A stretch of 64,000 nt of DNA from Chersky-840 sp036511675 (GCA_036511675.1 DATCBU010000116.1:1-64000), one strand, 5' to 3'. Positions 44,444-52,157 are shown, counted from the first letter of the stretch. The notes: a model not told the origin generated them from the letters alone. Translations and numbers: made by a program.

Positions 44444-44517
44444 GGGGGTGTAGCCCAATCGGCAGAGGCAGGACGCTTAAAACGTCCCCAGTGAGGGTTC
44501 GAGTCCCTCCGCCCCCA
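44444..44517 (+). tRNA. tRNA with anticodon UAA but a short (class I) variable loop
   Basis: All cloverleaf parts fold. Acceptor GGGGGTG (44444-44450) pairs with CGCCCCC (44510-44516), including one T-G pair. The D stem has 3 bp (GCC/GGC) and the loop has a GG pair. The anticodon stem GGACG/CGTCC encloses CTTAAAA, giving UAA. The variable loop is only 5 nt (CCAGT). The T arm GAGGG-TTCGAGT-CCCTC is standard. The discriminator is A and CCA is not encoded. UAA is a leucine anticodon, yet bacterial tRNA-Leu normally has a long variable arm, so isotype and charging are uncertain. Confidence 0.85.
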
Positions 44518-44523
44518 CGTTTT

Positions 44524-44650
44524 GTCATGTCTCACAATTTCTGGGACAGATGAACCTTCAGACGATATCTCGGACCCGGCCCTGATAGTCGACCGACGGG
44601 TCCAACTCGAGGTGGCGGATCGTCACGCCCTTATGCTCGGGTCCTCGACG
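44524..44650 (-). pseudogene. Relic of an IS481-type transposase C-terminus
   Basis: On the leftward strand the frame ending at 44558 reads VTIRHLELDPSVDYQG and then a stop; this resembles the IREL-LDP-RDYQ tail that closes IS481-family transposases. The frame is closed upstream by a stop at 44651-44653 and nothing of the integrase core is left. Just outside, 44527-44547 carries TGTCTCA and TGGGACA arranged like an IS end. The stretch lies directly behind the tRNA. The call rests on short similarity seen by eye. Confidence 0.4.
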
Positions 44651-44848
44651 TCATCCGGGACGTCAATGGGACGCGACCTCGGGCCGAGGGTCAGGCTACG
44701 AGAACGAGCCCCGTTTGGAACCCACAGTTGAGGCTGGGTCGGAGCGTGCTTCGTTGGGATTCAACGTTGTCGTTCGATCAACGGAGCGCGGCTCACGAAG
44801 GAATTCGGGATTTGTTCCGACGAGGTCGCAGGGCAACCCCCGCGAACG
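44651..44848. other. Non-coding stretch between IS relic and marR gene
   Basis: I see no gene, repeat or RNA here. Short open frames cross it but lack start signals and family motifs. It may be further decayed insertion-sequence DNA. Confidence 0.4.
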
Positions 44849-45331
44849 TCAAGGACAGGACGACTCCGCCGTCACCTTGTCGAGGCTCACCTTGTCGAGC
44901 GCGTCGGCGAGCGCTTCGAGCTGCTTGCGGCTGAGACGGTCGACGAAGTGCCGGCGGACCTGGTCGACATGGTCGGGGGCCGCGGCCTGCAGTCGTGCCA
45001 ACCCGGCCGGGGTGAGCACGGCGAAGGCGCCGCGACGGTCGGTGGGGCAGCGGTGGCGCTCCACCATGCCCGCCGCCACCAGCCCGTCGAGCCGCCGGGT
45101 GAGGCCGCTCGGCGACAGCAAGAGGTGATCGGCGAGCTCGCTCATCCGCATGCGCCCGTCCTCTTCTTCGGACAGCTGGACCAGGACCCCGTAGTCGGTC
45201 ACCGAGATCCCCTGGCTCGCCTGAAGCTCGGCGTCGAGCCGGGCGATGACCCGGGCATGGGCCCGCAACAGCGACCGCCATGCGTGCATTTCGACCTCGT
45301 CGAGCCAGGGTGTGCCACGTGTCGCGGACAT
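44849..45331 (-). CDS. MarR family transcriptional regulator
   Basis: A 160-residue winged-helix repressor-type protein, normally a dimer. It shows the helix LLRAHARVIARLDAELQ, the DNA-binding segment MRMSELADHLLLSPSGLTRRLDGLVAAGMVER described by position (about 65-96, recognition helix SPSGLTRRLDGL) and the wing CPTDRRGAFAVLTPAGLARL. Ligand unknown. It is divergent from the DinB-like gene, with 104 bases between them, so it may control that gene and itself. ATG 45331 lies 6 bases after TACGCT on its strand. Confidence 0.9.
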   Translation of the reverse strand: MSATRGTPWLDEVEMHAWRSLLRAHARVIARLDAELQASQGISVTDYGVLVQLSEEEDGRMRMSELADHLLLSPSGLTRRLDGLVAAGMVERHRCPTDRRGAFAVLTPAGLARLQAAAPDHVDQVRRHFVDRLSRKQLEALADALDKVSLDKVTAESSCP

Positions 45332-45337
45332 AAGCCC

Positions 45338-45343
45338 AGCGTA
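45338..45343 (-). promoter_or_regulatory. Leaderless-type -10 box of the marR gene
   Basis: TACGCT on the leftward strand ends 6 bases before ATG 45331. Confidence 0.45.
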
Positions 45344-45422
45344 CCGGAGCGCCTGGTGGTTGCGCTCGCAATTACTGTCGGATGCGAGAAAAACACGCCG
45401 GATGCCAGGCCCCTTCCTCTTC

Positions 45423-45428
45423 TAGCCT
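45423..45428 (+). promoter_or_regulatory. Leaderless-type -10 box of the DinB-like gene
   Basis: TAGCCT ends 7 bases before ATG 45436 and lies about 80 bases from the divergent marR box. Confidence 0.5.
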
Positions 45429-45435
45429 CCGGGCC

Positions 45436-46263
45436 ATGGCACCTGATCCGAGCACGCTGTCGGGACTCCTCACCGACCTCGAGGACGAGCATGCCGATCT
45501 CGAGGGTCTGCTCGTGCCCCTCGAGGAACCCGCGTGGGGGCTGGCCACGCCGGCGGCCGGATGGGCGGTGCGAGACCAGGTCAGCCACGTGGCGTTCTTC
45601 GACGACGCCGCCACCATGGCGATCCTCGAGCCCGCCACCTTCACCGCCACCGCCGAAGCCGCCCTGGCGGCGACCGGAGACCCCATGGAGGAGCACCTCC
45701 GGCGCGGGCGCGCCCTGCCGGGCCGAGAGGTGCTGGCGTGGTGGCAGGGCGCTCGGCGGGCGATGGTGGCTGCCGCCGGTGGGCTCGATCCGCGTGCCCG
45801 GGTCCCGTGGTACGGGCCCCCGATGGGCGCACTGTCCTTCGTCTCGGCCCGGCTCATGGAGACCTGGGCCCATGGCCAGGATGTCGCCGACGCGCTGGGG
45901 GTCACCCGCGTGCCCACGGCGCGTCTGCGCCACATCGCGCATCTCGGGGTACGGGCCCGACCGTTCTCCTATGTCGTACGCGGCCTCGGGGTGCCCGACG
46001 ATGCGGTGCACGTCGAGTTGACGGGACCGTCGGAAGAGCGCTGGGAGTGGGACGCCGAGGCCTCGTCCGACCTCGTGCGGGGTTCGGCGCTCGACTTCTG
46101 CCTGGTCGTCACCCAGCGCCGTCACCTCTCGGACACGGGGTTGACGGTGCAGGGCCCGCTGGCGTCGCAGTGGCTCGCCATCGCCCAGGCCTTCGCCGGG
46201 CCTCCCGGGACCGGCCGGGCTCCCCTCGGCGTCGACGGGCCGTCACCGGCGTCGACGCGCTGA
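45436..46263 (+). CDS. DinB-like metal-binding protein (maleylpyruvate isomerase N-domain type, TIGR03084-like)
   Basis: A 275-residue four-helix-bundle protein. The putative metal ligands occur as DQVSHVAFFDDAATM (first His) and RLMETWAHGQDVADALG (second His and Asp, about 140-156), the pattern of mycothiol-dependent isomerases and related DinB-like proteins of actinobacteria. The C-terminal part (about 175-260) is a small SCP2-like module with VHVELTGPSEERWEWDAE. A thiol-dependent transferase or isomerase role is likely; the substrate is unknown. Start ATG 45436 fits the TAGCCT box. Confidence 0.82.
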   Translation: MAPDPSTLSGLLTDLEDEHADLEGLLVPLEEPAWGLATPAAGWAVRDQVSHVAFFDDAATMAILEPATFTATAEAALAATGDPMEEHLRRGRALPGREVLAWWQGARRAMVAAAGGLDPRARVPWYGPPMGALSFVSARLMETWAHGQDVADALGVTRVPTARLRHIAHLGVRARPFSYVVRGLGVPDDAVHVELTGPSEERWEWDAEASSDLVRGSALDFCLVVTQRRHLSDTGLTVQGPLASQWLAIAQAFAGPPGTGRAPLGVDGPSPASTR

Positions 46264-46269
46264 GTCCGA

Positions 46270-47142
46270 TCAGCCCGAGGGGGGCGCCAGCACGCCGCCG
46301 GGCGCTGCGGTCACCACGTCGTCTCCCGGGTCGTCTCCCGGGTCGTCTCCCGGGTCGACGGGCGGCCCCGGTGGGGAGGCGCCTCGGTGCCGGCGGTGCA
46401 GGACGAGCATTACGACGAGACCGGCGGCGAACAGCGCCAGCCCGGCGACCTGGACGAGCACCGAGCCCAGGTGCCCGATCTCACCGAGCCACAGGCGCTC
46501 TTCGTAGAATCGCGTCAACCCCCACAGCGCCATGGTGGCGGCGAGGACGAAGCCGACAGGCCGATCCTTGTAGTAGCGCTCGATGAGCAAGAGGGCGCCG
46601 AAGATGAGGAAGCTGTCGACGGCTTGGAGGATGGGGACCGGGAGCCGCTTGCCTACCTGGCCCGCGTAGTACATCCCGAACCACTCCTTGGTGGGGTGCC
46701 CACCCCCGGCCACCATGAGCTGGGGCCCGAGCAGCCGCCCCACGCCCCAGGCCGCCATGAGCACCGGGGCCACGATGTCGAGCGCGCGCATGGTGGGCAG
46801 CTCGGGGCAGCGACGACGCGCCAGGATCAACCCAGTGGGGACGCCTCCCAACAGTCCGCCGAACGACGACAGCCCACCGTGCCAGACCTGGAAGATCTCG
46901 CCGGGGTCGGCCTTGTAGGTGGAGAGGTTGGCCAGCACGTGCAGGAGGCGCGCGCCGATGATCGAGGCGGCGACGATCCAGAGGAACACACCCGTGAACC
47001 ACTGCGTGGGATATCCGTTAGCGCGCAGCCGTCGCTCGAAGTACCGGTAGGCGAACCAGAACGTCACGGCCAGCCCGATGCCGTAGGTGTGGACCACGAT
47101 GGGGAGGGGCCCGAGATGGAAGGCGACGGGGATGGGCTTCAC
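46270..47142 (-). CDS. lgt: Prolipoprotein diacylglyceryl transferase, divergent
   Basis: A 290-residue membrane enzyme that adds diacylglycerol to lipobox cysteines. It opens with PVAFHLGPLPIVVHTYGIGL, has seven hydrophobic segments, the HGGLSSFGGLLGG loop (about 86-98) and the C-terminal LTRFYEERLWLGEIGHLG that corresponds to the conserved R-x3-E of Lgt. The signature GRxGNFxN is altered: only the Arg survives in GVGRLLGPQLMVAGGG. The tail ends in three GDDP units. GTG 47142 gives the family N-terminus. The lipoprotein at 16.8 kb shows that the organism uses this pathway. Confidence 0.83.
   Translation of the reverse strand: MKPIPVAFHLGPLPIVVHTYGIGLAVTFWFAYRYFERRLRANGYPTQWFTGVFLWIVAASIIGARLLHVLANLSTYKADPGEIFQVWHGGLSSFGGLLGGVPTGLILARRRCPELPTMRALDIVAPVLMAAWGVGRLLGPQLMVAGGGHPTKEWFGMYYAGQVGKRLPVPILQAVDSFLIFGALLLIERYYKDRPVGFVLAATMALWGLTRFYEERLWLGEIGHLGSVLVQVAGLALFAAGLVVMLVLHRRHRGASPPGPPVDPGDDPGDDPGDDVVTAAPGGVLAPPSG
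46318..46353. repeat. Three perfect 12-bp tandem repeats in the lgt tail
   Basis: GTCGTCTCCCGG is repeated three times without change and encodes the acidic GDDP units at the Lgt C-terminus. Confidence 0.85.
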
Positions 47143-47336
47143 GGTGTCCTGGCGCGCTGGGCGGGATGGGCGGGCCCCGCGGGCCTCGCGCCCCACAGCG
47201 TAGCGCCGCCGATCCGGGCTCCCCCGTCGGGGTGCCCGGCAATGGCGCCGCCGGTGTGTTCGACGCGCTCGAGAGCCCCCAGTAGCGTCGACCCGGCTCG
47301 CGCTGGGGGCACCGGCGGTGCGTCGAGGAGGGTGTG

Positions 47337-48155
47337 ATGGGAGCGCTTGAGGGCAAGGTGGCCGTCGTGACCGGGGGGGCCTCGGGGATCGGACTGGCGA
47401 GCTGTCGGAGGCTCAACGCCGAGGGTGCCACCGTGGTCGTGGTCGATTCCAACGGAGACGGAGCCGAGAGGGCCGCGTCGGAGCTCGGTGGTGTCGCCGT
47501 GCAGGCCGACGTGGCCCGCACGGCCGACTGGACGCGCATCGTCGACGCGGCGCGTCGGCTGGGAGGGATCGACATCGCCTATCTCAACGCCGGTGTCACC
47601 ACGGGGGAGGAGGACATCACCAAGGTCACCGACGAGCAGTACCGCCGGATCATGTCGGTCAACGTCGATGGCATCGTGTTCGGCACGCGCGCCGTCGTGC
47701 CCGACCTCGTGGCTCGCGGGGGAGGTGCGATCGTGGCCACCTCGTCACTCGCCGGCATTGTGGCGTTCGCGGGCGACCCCATGTACACGTTGACCAAGCA
47801 TGCCGTCGTCGGCTTCGTACGCTCGGTCGCCCCGCGCCTCGCCGAGCACCACATCACGATCAACGCCATCTGTCCGGGCCTCGTCGACACGCCCCTGATC
47901 GACGGGCAGATCCGCGACAGCCTGGCCGGGGCCGGGTTTCCGCTCATCGCCCCCGAGGCCGTGGCCGAGGCCGTGCTGGGCTGCGTGGTGGGAACCGAGA
48001 CCGGTCAGGCCGTCGTCGTCCAACTGGGACGAGAAGCGGTCGCCTATCGCTTCGGTCGTCCTCCCGGGCCTCGGGCCCCCGGTGTGGAGGGCAGGATCCC
48101 CCCCGAGTGGTTGGCCGACGCCGGCCAAGCGGCGCCACCGAAATCCGACGCCTGA
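47337..48155 (+). CDS. Short-chain dehydrogenase/reductase
   Basis: A 272-residue classical SDR. The cofactor loop is VAVVTGGASGIGLASCRRLN, followed by VVVDSNGD (acidic, so NAD-preferring), LNAGVTTGEE in place of the usual NNAG, ATSSLAGIVAFAGDPMYTLTK with the catalytic Ser, Tyr and Lys (about 140-160) and the CPGLVDTPLI tail motif. Substrate unknown. ATG 47337 has GGAGG five bases upstream. It stands alone, divergent from lgt and convergent with the second NlpC/P60 gene. Confidence 0.9.
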   Translation: MGALEGKVAVVTGGASGIGLASCRRLNAEGATVVVVDSNGDGAERAASELGGVAVQADVARTADWTRIVDAARRLGGIDIAYLNAGVTTGEEDITKVTDEQYRRIMSVNVDGIVFGTRAVVPDLVARGGGAIVATSSLAGIVAFAGDPMYTLTKHAVVGFVRSVAPRLAEHHITINAICPGLVDTPLIDGQIRDSLAGAGFPLIAPEAVAEAVLGCVVGTETGQAVVVQLGREAVAYRFGRPPGPRAPGVEGRIPPEWLADAGQAAPPKSDA

Positions 48156-48200
48156 CGGTGGGCGCTCTCGTGCGTGGCGGCCTCTCGGTCGCCACGCCGG

Positions 48201-49331
48201 TCAGGGTCGGCCCGCGCCGACCAGACCGCTCGTCCAGATCCCGGTGATCTGAATGTTGGTGCCAGTCTCCATGGCCTGGACCATCTCCCCCGGTCCCACG
48301 TACATGGTCACGTGGCCGATGGTGTCGCCTTCTTGGTAGAAGAGCAGGTCACCAGGCTGTAGGTCCGACAGCGGCACGTGCACCGACTCGGCGTACTGAT
48401 CAGCGGCGGAGTGCGACAGCGAGACCCCGGCGTGTGCCCACGCCCACATGGTCAGTCCCGAGCAGTCGAAGCCGACTCCGGCGCTGACCCCCGCCCACAC
48501 GTAGGGGACACCGATCTGCGACTCGGCCGCCGCCACCGCCTCGGCGCCCCCACCGCCGGGTACCGGAGGGACGGGGCTCAGGCCACTGTCGCTGTTGAAT
48601 CGTTGTGACGCCGCCAATCGGGCCTGGAAGGCGGCGGCTTGCGCCGCGGCCTGCGCCGCCTGTCGTTGCGCCACCAGGGTGGCGATGTGGCCCTTGAGCT
48701 TGGACAGGGTCGACTTCTGGCTGGCGAGTTCGTCCTGCGCGCCCTGCTGTGCACTCTGGGCGGCGGCGAGTGTGACACGGGCTTGGGACTGTGTCGTCTC
48801 CAGCGTGCTCTCCTGCGCGCTCAGCACGCTCTCGGAACGGTTCAGGCGGTCGATCGCTCCCGACACACTGTCGCTCGCCACCTGCTGGTACTCCTGGGTT
48901 GCGGCGGCGCGTTCGCCACCCGGGGCGAACAACTGCCCGAGGTCGTCGTTCGTGCCCCCCGAGGTGTAGTTCTCGATGGCAAGTTGCCGGAGGTCGCCTC
49001 GCGCTGCGCTCACCTGGGTCATGGTCTGCGTGATCTGGGACTGGGTCTGGGCGACCTGGGTCTCAAGCTGCTGGACGCGAATGTGGTCCTGGTCGTACTG
49101 CTCGGACAACACGGCGAGCCTTGCGCCTTGGGCTTGGATCTGGGCGGCGATCTGCGCCGCCTCGGCCTGGGCGCTCTGGATCTGGTCGGCGCCGGCGGGG
49201 GGCGTCCCCGTCAGGGCAGGTGCCGCGATCAACGCGACAGCGACGACCGCCGGAACCAGTCGACCGAGTCGGGGGGACCGCCGGGCCCGCCCACCCGGCC
49301 GTGCCTTCGAGTACTGCTCGAGGCAAGTCAC
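48201..49331 (-). CDS. NlpC/P60 peptidoglycan endopeptidase, RipA-like (second copy)
   Basis: A 376-residue paralogue of the protein at 39.5-40.8 kb. It has a signal region (LVPAVVAVALIAAPALTG), a long coiled coil (about 45-245: QSAQAEAAQIAAQIQAQGAR, ETQVAQTQSQITQTMTQV) and the C-terminal NlpC/P60 domain with QIGVPYVWAGVSAGVGFDCSG (catalytic Cys), LQPGDLLFYQEG and GHVTMYVG (His). It likely cleaves stem peptides during division. GTG 49331 was chosen because the sequence around it, GTTGTGACT, also marks the start of the paralogue; GTCACAACA (49327-49335, other strand) overlaps it. Confidence 0.87.
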   Translation of the reverse strand: MTCLEQYSKARPGGRARRSPRLGRLVPAVVAVALIAAPALTGTPPAGADQIQSAQAEAAQIAAQIQAQGARLAVLSEQYDQDHIRVQQLETQVAQTQSQITQTMTQVSAARGDLRQLAIENYTSGGTNDDLGQLFAPGGERAAATQEYQQVASDSVSGAIDRLNRSESVLSAQESTLETTQSQARVTLAAAQSAQQGAQDELASQKSTLSKLKGHIATLVAQRQAAQAAAQAAAFQARLAASQRFNSDSGLSPVPPVPGGGGAEAVAAAESQIGVPYVWAGVSAGVGFDCSGLTMWAWAHAGVSLSHSAADQYAESVHVPLSDLQPGDLLFYQEGDTIGHVTMYVGPGEMVQAMETGTNIQITGIWTSGLVGAGRP

Positions 49332-49449
49332 AACAGCCCCGTGTCTATCAATTGCGTGCCACCAGGGCAAGCATTTGGCCACGCTCGGCGCAACCTCGGC
49401 GCGAATCGAAGCCGGCACCGGTGGTGTCGTGGCGACGGCGTGATCCCAT

Positions 49450-49455
49450 TAGCGT
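49450..49455 (+). promoter_or_regulatory. Leaderless-type -10 box of the gene at 49463
   Basis: TAGCGT ends 7 bases before GTG 49463, which has no Shine-Dalgarno. Confidence 0.45.
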
Positions 49456-49462
49456 CGCGCGG

Positions 49463-50116
49463 GTGCATCCCATCGAGAGGCTGCGGTACGTGGCTCGTGC
49501 GGGATGGGCCCCGCCGGCGGTGCTGGCTGCTGAGGCGGCGTGGGCGCTCGGTGACCTGGCGCTGCACGAAGAGTCGGCCGTGCTTCCCGCCTGTCGGCGC
49601 CTGCTCGATCGCCATCCCGGGTGCGGACCGCTGTGGTGGGTGGCGGCCCGGATGCTCACCGCCGGGGACCCCGTCGAAGAGGCCGAACGCTGTGCCGACC
49701 TGCTCGAATCCGACCCCACTGCGGACCGGTGGCGCGAAGACCTCGGCGCCGCGCGCCGCGCCGTGCGTCACGGGGGAGTGGGTGACGTGGCCAGTGCCGA
49801 CGTCGTCGTGGTCGAGGTCGACGCCATCGGCCCCGGAGGGGTGGTCCTCGACGCCGATGACATCGGGCTCATCGCCGCGGCGCGGGCCGTGGGCGTGCCG
49901 GTGTGGGTCGAAGGAGGGGTCGGGCGCGTGATGCCGCCCAAGCTCTGGGACGCGCTCGTCCGTCGCGTCGACGCCGCGCACATCGCTCGATCCGGCTCTG
50001 TCATCGATCTCGACGGGATCGACCGCGTGGCCGGGCCGCACGGCGTCCAGGACGTGTCGGTGGCCCTCGCCTCCACCGACTGCCCCGAGCCCGGAGCGCT
50101 GCTGGCGCGTTGGTAG
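49463..50116 (+). CDS. Conserved protein, weakly eIF2B/translation initiation factor 2B-like
   Basis: A 217-residue cytosolic protein. The first 90 residues are helical (RLRYVARAGWAPPAVLAAEA). The second half reads VVVVEVDAIGPGGVVLDADDIGL, then AARAVGVPVWVEGGVGRVMP, which resembles the sugar-phosphate isomerase-like fold of eIF2B alpha and MtnA, where a DAI-x-G stretch precedes a nucleotide/sugar pocket. The resemblance is partial, so I give no function. Start GTG 49463 is set by the TAGCGT box. It stands 46 bases before the dienelactone hydrolase gene. Confidence 0.65.
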   Translation: MHPIERLRYVARAGWAPPAVLAAEAAWALGDLALHEESAVLPACRRLLDRHPGCGPLWWVAARMLTAGDPVEEAERCADLLESDPTADRWREDLGAARRAVRHGGVGDVASADVVVVEVDAIGPGGVVLDADDIGLIAAARAVGVPVWVEGGVGRVMPPKLWDALVRRVDAAHIARSGSVIDLDGIDRVAGPHGVQDVSVALASTDCPEPGALLARW

Positions 50117-50148
50117 GTGCCCGATCGACGCTCGGCCCCCGTCGTGTA

Positions 50149-50154
50149 TAGGGT
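50149..50154 (+). promoter_or_regulatory. Candidate -10 box of the dienelactone hydrolase operon
   Basis: TAGGGT (inside TATAGGGT) ends 8 bases before ATG 50163. Confidence 0.4.
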
Positions 50155-50162
50155 CGGCGCCT

Positions 50163-50843
50163 ATGGGCGAGATGATCAGTTTTCCGAGCAACGGGTCAGA
50201 GGGCCAGGGGTACCTGGCGGTGCCGCCGTCGGCCCCGGCCCCGGGCGTCGTCGTGATCCAGGAGTGGTGGGGGCTCGTCCCGCACATCGAGGACGTGTGC
50301 GACCGGCTCTCGGCCGAGGGATTCGTCGCGCTGGCGCCTGACCTGTACCGCGGGACGAAAGTCTCGGAGCCCGACGAGGCGGGCAAGGAGATGATGGCCC
50401 TGCAGCTCGACCGCGCCGGCAGGGACATGTCGGGGGCGGTCGACGAGGTCATGAGGCGGTCGTCGGGCGACAAGGTCGGGGTGGTCGGGTTCTGCATGGG
50501 CGGCGGCCTCGCCCTGGTGCTCGCCACCCAGCGTCCTGATGCGGTGGCCGCGTGCGTCTCGTTCTACGGCCTCGTCCCGTGGCCCGACGCCCAGCCCGAC
50601 TTCTCGGCGCTCTCGGGAGCGGTGCTGGCGCACGTGGCGGGCAACGACGAGTATTTCACCCCCGCCGCGGCCCACGCCCTGGAGGAGCAGCTGCACGGTC
50701 TGGGCAAAGAGGCGGAGTTCCACGTGTACGAGGGCACCGATCACGCCTTCTTCAACGACACGCGACCCGAGGTCTACGACGCCGGCGCGTCGGCGACGGC
50801 ATGGGCGCGTACGGTGGACTTCTTCCACGCCCGTCTCGGGTGA
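50163..50843 (+). CDS. Dienelactone hydrolase family protein
   Basis: A 226-residue alpha/beta hydrolase. It shows VVVIQEWWGLVPHIEDVCDRL with the conserved Glu, the nucleophile elbow VVGFCMGGGLALVL (Cys near 112), HVAGNDEYFTPAAA with the catalytic Asp and VYEGTDHAFFND with the His. The Cys-Asp-His triad is that of carboxymethylenebutenolidase, though many relatives act on other esters. The following metallopeptidase-like gene starts inside its stop codon (GTGA), so both are made together. Confidence 0.9.
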   Translation: MGEMISFPSNGSEGQGYLAVPPSAPAPGVVVIQEWWGLVPHIEDVCDRLSAEGFVALAPDLYRGTKVSEPDEAGKEMMALQLDRAGRDMSGAVDEVMRRSSGDKVGVVGFCMGGGLALVLATQRPDAVAACVSFYGLVPWPDAQPDFSALSGAVLAHVAGNDEYFTPAAAHALEEQLHGLGKEAEFHVYEGTDHAFFNDTRPEVYDAGASATAWARTVDFFHARLG

Positions 50844-52072
50844 ATCCGGGCACGGACGCCGCTGGCGGCTCCGTCGGTCGCTACCTCCTCCTGGGCCTGG
50901 GAACGGGGCGTCACATCGAAGGATTGGTGGACGCGTACTACGGCCCTCCGGCTCTGGCCGAGCGCGTCGCCCTGGGGCCGGCGCCGGCACCCGGTCGATT
51001 GGTCGACGACGCCCGAGCCCTGATCGCGGCGTTGGACGGCGGAGCACCGCTCGGCGGTGACAACGGAACGGAACCGGTCGCCGAGTCCGCCAGCCGGCGG
51101 CGACGGTGGCTGCGGGCCCAAACCGTCGGCCTGCTCACCACGGCGCGCCGCCTGGCGGGCGAGTCCATCGGGTACGAGGAGGAAGTGGAGTCCTGTTACG
51201 GGGTGCGCCCCCGACCCGTCCCCGAAGACGAGCTGGCGTCGGCGCACCGACGACTCGAGGAAGCGGTGCCCGGCTCGGGGCCGATCGGGGAGCGCTTGAT
51301 CGCGTGGCGCGAATCGCATGCCGTCGCACCCGAGCTCCTGCCGGGCGCCATCGACTCGCTGGCCCAAGACCTGCGCGAGCGCACGCAGCGCCTGTTCGGG
51401 CTGCCCGACGGGGAGCACATCGATTTCGAGCTCGTCACCGACAAGCCGTGGTCGGGTTTCAACACCTATCTCGGTGGGTTGCGTTCGCGTGTCTCGGTGA
51501 ACCTGGACCTGCCCGTGCTGTCCACGTCGCTGGCCCATCTTGTGGCGCACGAGGCCTATCCCGGTCATCACACCGAGCACTGCCGCAAGGAGGTGGGACT
51601 GGTGCGCCGCCGGCAGTGGCTCGAGGAGACCATCTTCCTCGTGGGCACCCCACAGTGCCTCCTGGCCGAGGGTCTGGCCGACCTCGGGCTCGAGGTGCTC
51701 CTCGGCCCGAGACCAGAGCCGGTGGTGGCCGAGCATCTGCGCCCTCTGGGCATTCGCTACGACGCTGAGGTCGTGGCGGCGGTGTCCGAGGCGAGCGAAG
51801 CGCTCGGCGCGGTGCGCGCCAACGCCGCCTGGCGCCTGCACGCCGAAGGAGCCGATCCCGACACGGTGGTGGACGAGGTGGCACGATGGGCTCTGCTCCC
51901 CCGACCCCGCGCCGCCAAGGCGGTGGAGTTCTTGCTGCATCCCACATGGCGCGCCTACATCACGTGCTATGTCGACGGGCTGCGGTTGTGCCGCCAGTTC
52001 GTGGCCGGAGACCCCACGCGTTTCGGCCAGCTCCTGAGCGAACAGCTCGTCCCCGCCGATCTGGCCGCGTAG
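50840..52072 (+). CDS. DUF885-like putative metallohydrolase
   Basis: A 410-residue protein with a zinc-site motif VAHEAYPGHHTEHCRKE (about 233-249), the HExxPGHH form typical of DUF885 proteins, some of which act as peptidases. Helical regions before it include IDSLAQDLRERTQRLFGLP and KPWSGFNTYLGGLRSRVSV; after it a Glu-rich segment LLAEGLADLGLEVLLG could supply the third ligand. There is no signal peptide. Compared with the usual DUF885 length of about 550 residues it is short. GTG 50840 overlaps the dienelactone hydrolase stop. Substrate unknown. Confidence 0.8.
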   Translation: MNPGTDAAGGSVGRYLLLGLGTGRHIEGLVDAYYGPPALAERVALGPAPAPGRLVDDARALIAALDGGAPLGGDNGTEPVAESASRRRRWLRAQTVGLLTTARRLAGESIGYEEEVESCYGVRPRPVPEDELASAHRRLEEAVPGSGPIGERLIAWRESHAVAPELLPGAIDSLAQDLRERTQRLFGLPDGEHIDFELVTDKPWSGFNTYLGGLRSRVSVNLDLPVLSTSLAHLVAHEAYPGHHTEHCRKEVGLVRRRQWLEETIFLVGTPQCLLAEGLADLGLEVLLGPRPEPVVAEHLRPLGIRYDAEVVAAVSEASEALGAVRANAAWRLHAEGADPDTVVDEVARWALLPRPRAAKAVEFLLHPTWRAYITCYVDGLRLCRQFVAGDPTRFGQLLSEQLVPADLAA

Positions 52073-52144
52073 GACGGCGCGCCGAGCCCGGCGCCGCCCG
52101 GTCCGGCACGGGTGGCACCGTGGAGATTCCTGGTGACGCACCGG

Positions 52145-52150
52145 TAACAT
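52145..52150 (+). promoter_or_regulatory. Leaderless-type -10 box of the mcl-like gene
   Basis: TAACAT ends 7 bases before ATG 52158. The earlier in-frame ATG at 52149 lies within the box itself, so it is unlikely to be the start. Confidence 0.5.
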
Positions 52151-52157
52151 GCCGCTC

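Noticed and set aside
44390..44850. Integrated phage or genomic island at the tRNA gene
   Set aside because: No integrase, no second attachment-site copy and no phage-like genes occur in the following 20 kb; only an IS relic is present.
44715..45128. A rightward 130-codon open frame reaching into the marR gene
   Set aside because: It overlaps the well-supported marR gene on the other strand and has no start signal or recognisable domain.
52149..52157. ATG 52149 as start of the mcl-like gene
   Set aside because: This ATG lies inside the TAACAT box; ATG 52158 follows at the 7-nt distance seen elsewhere.
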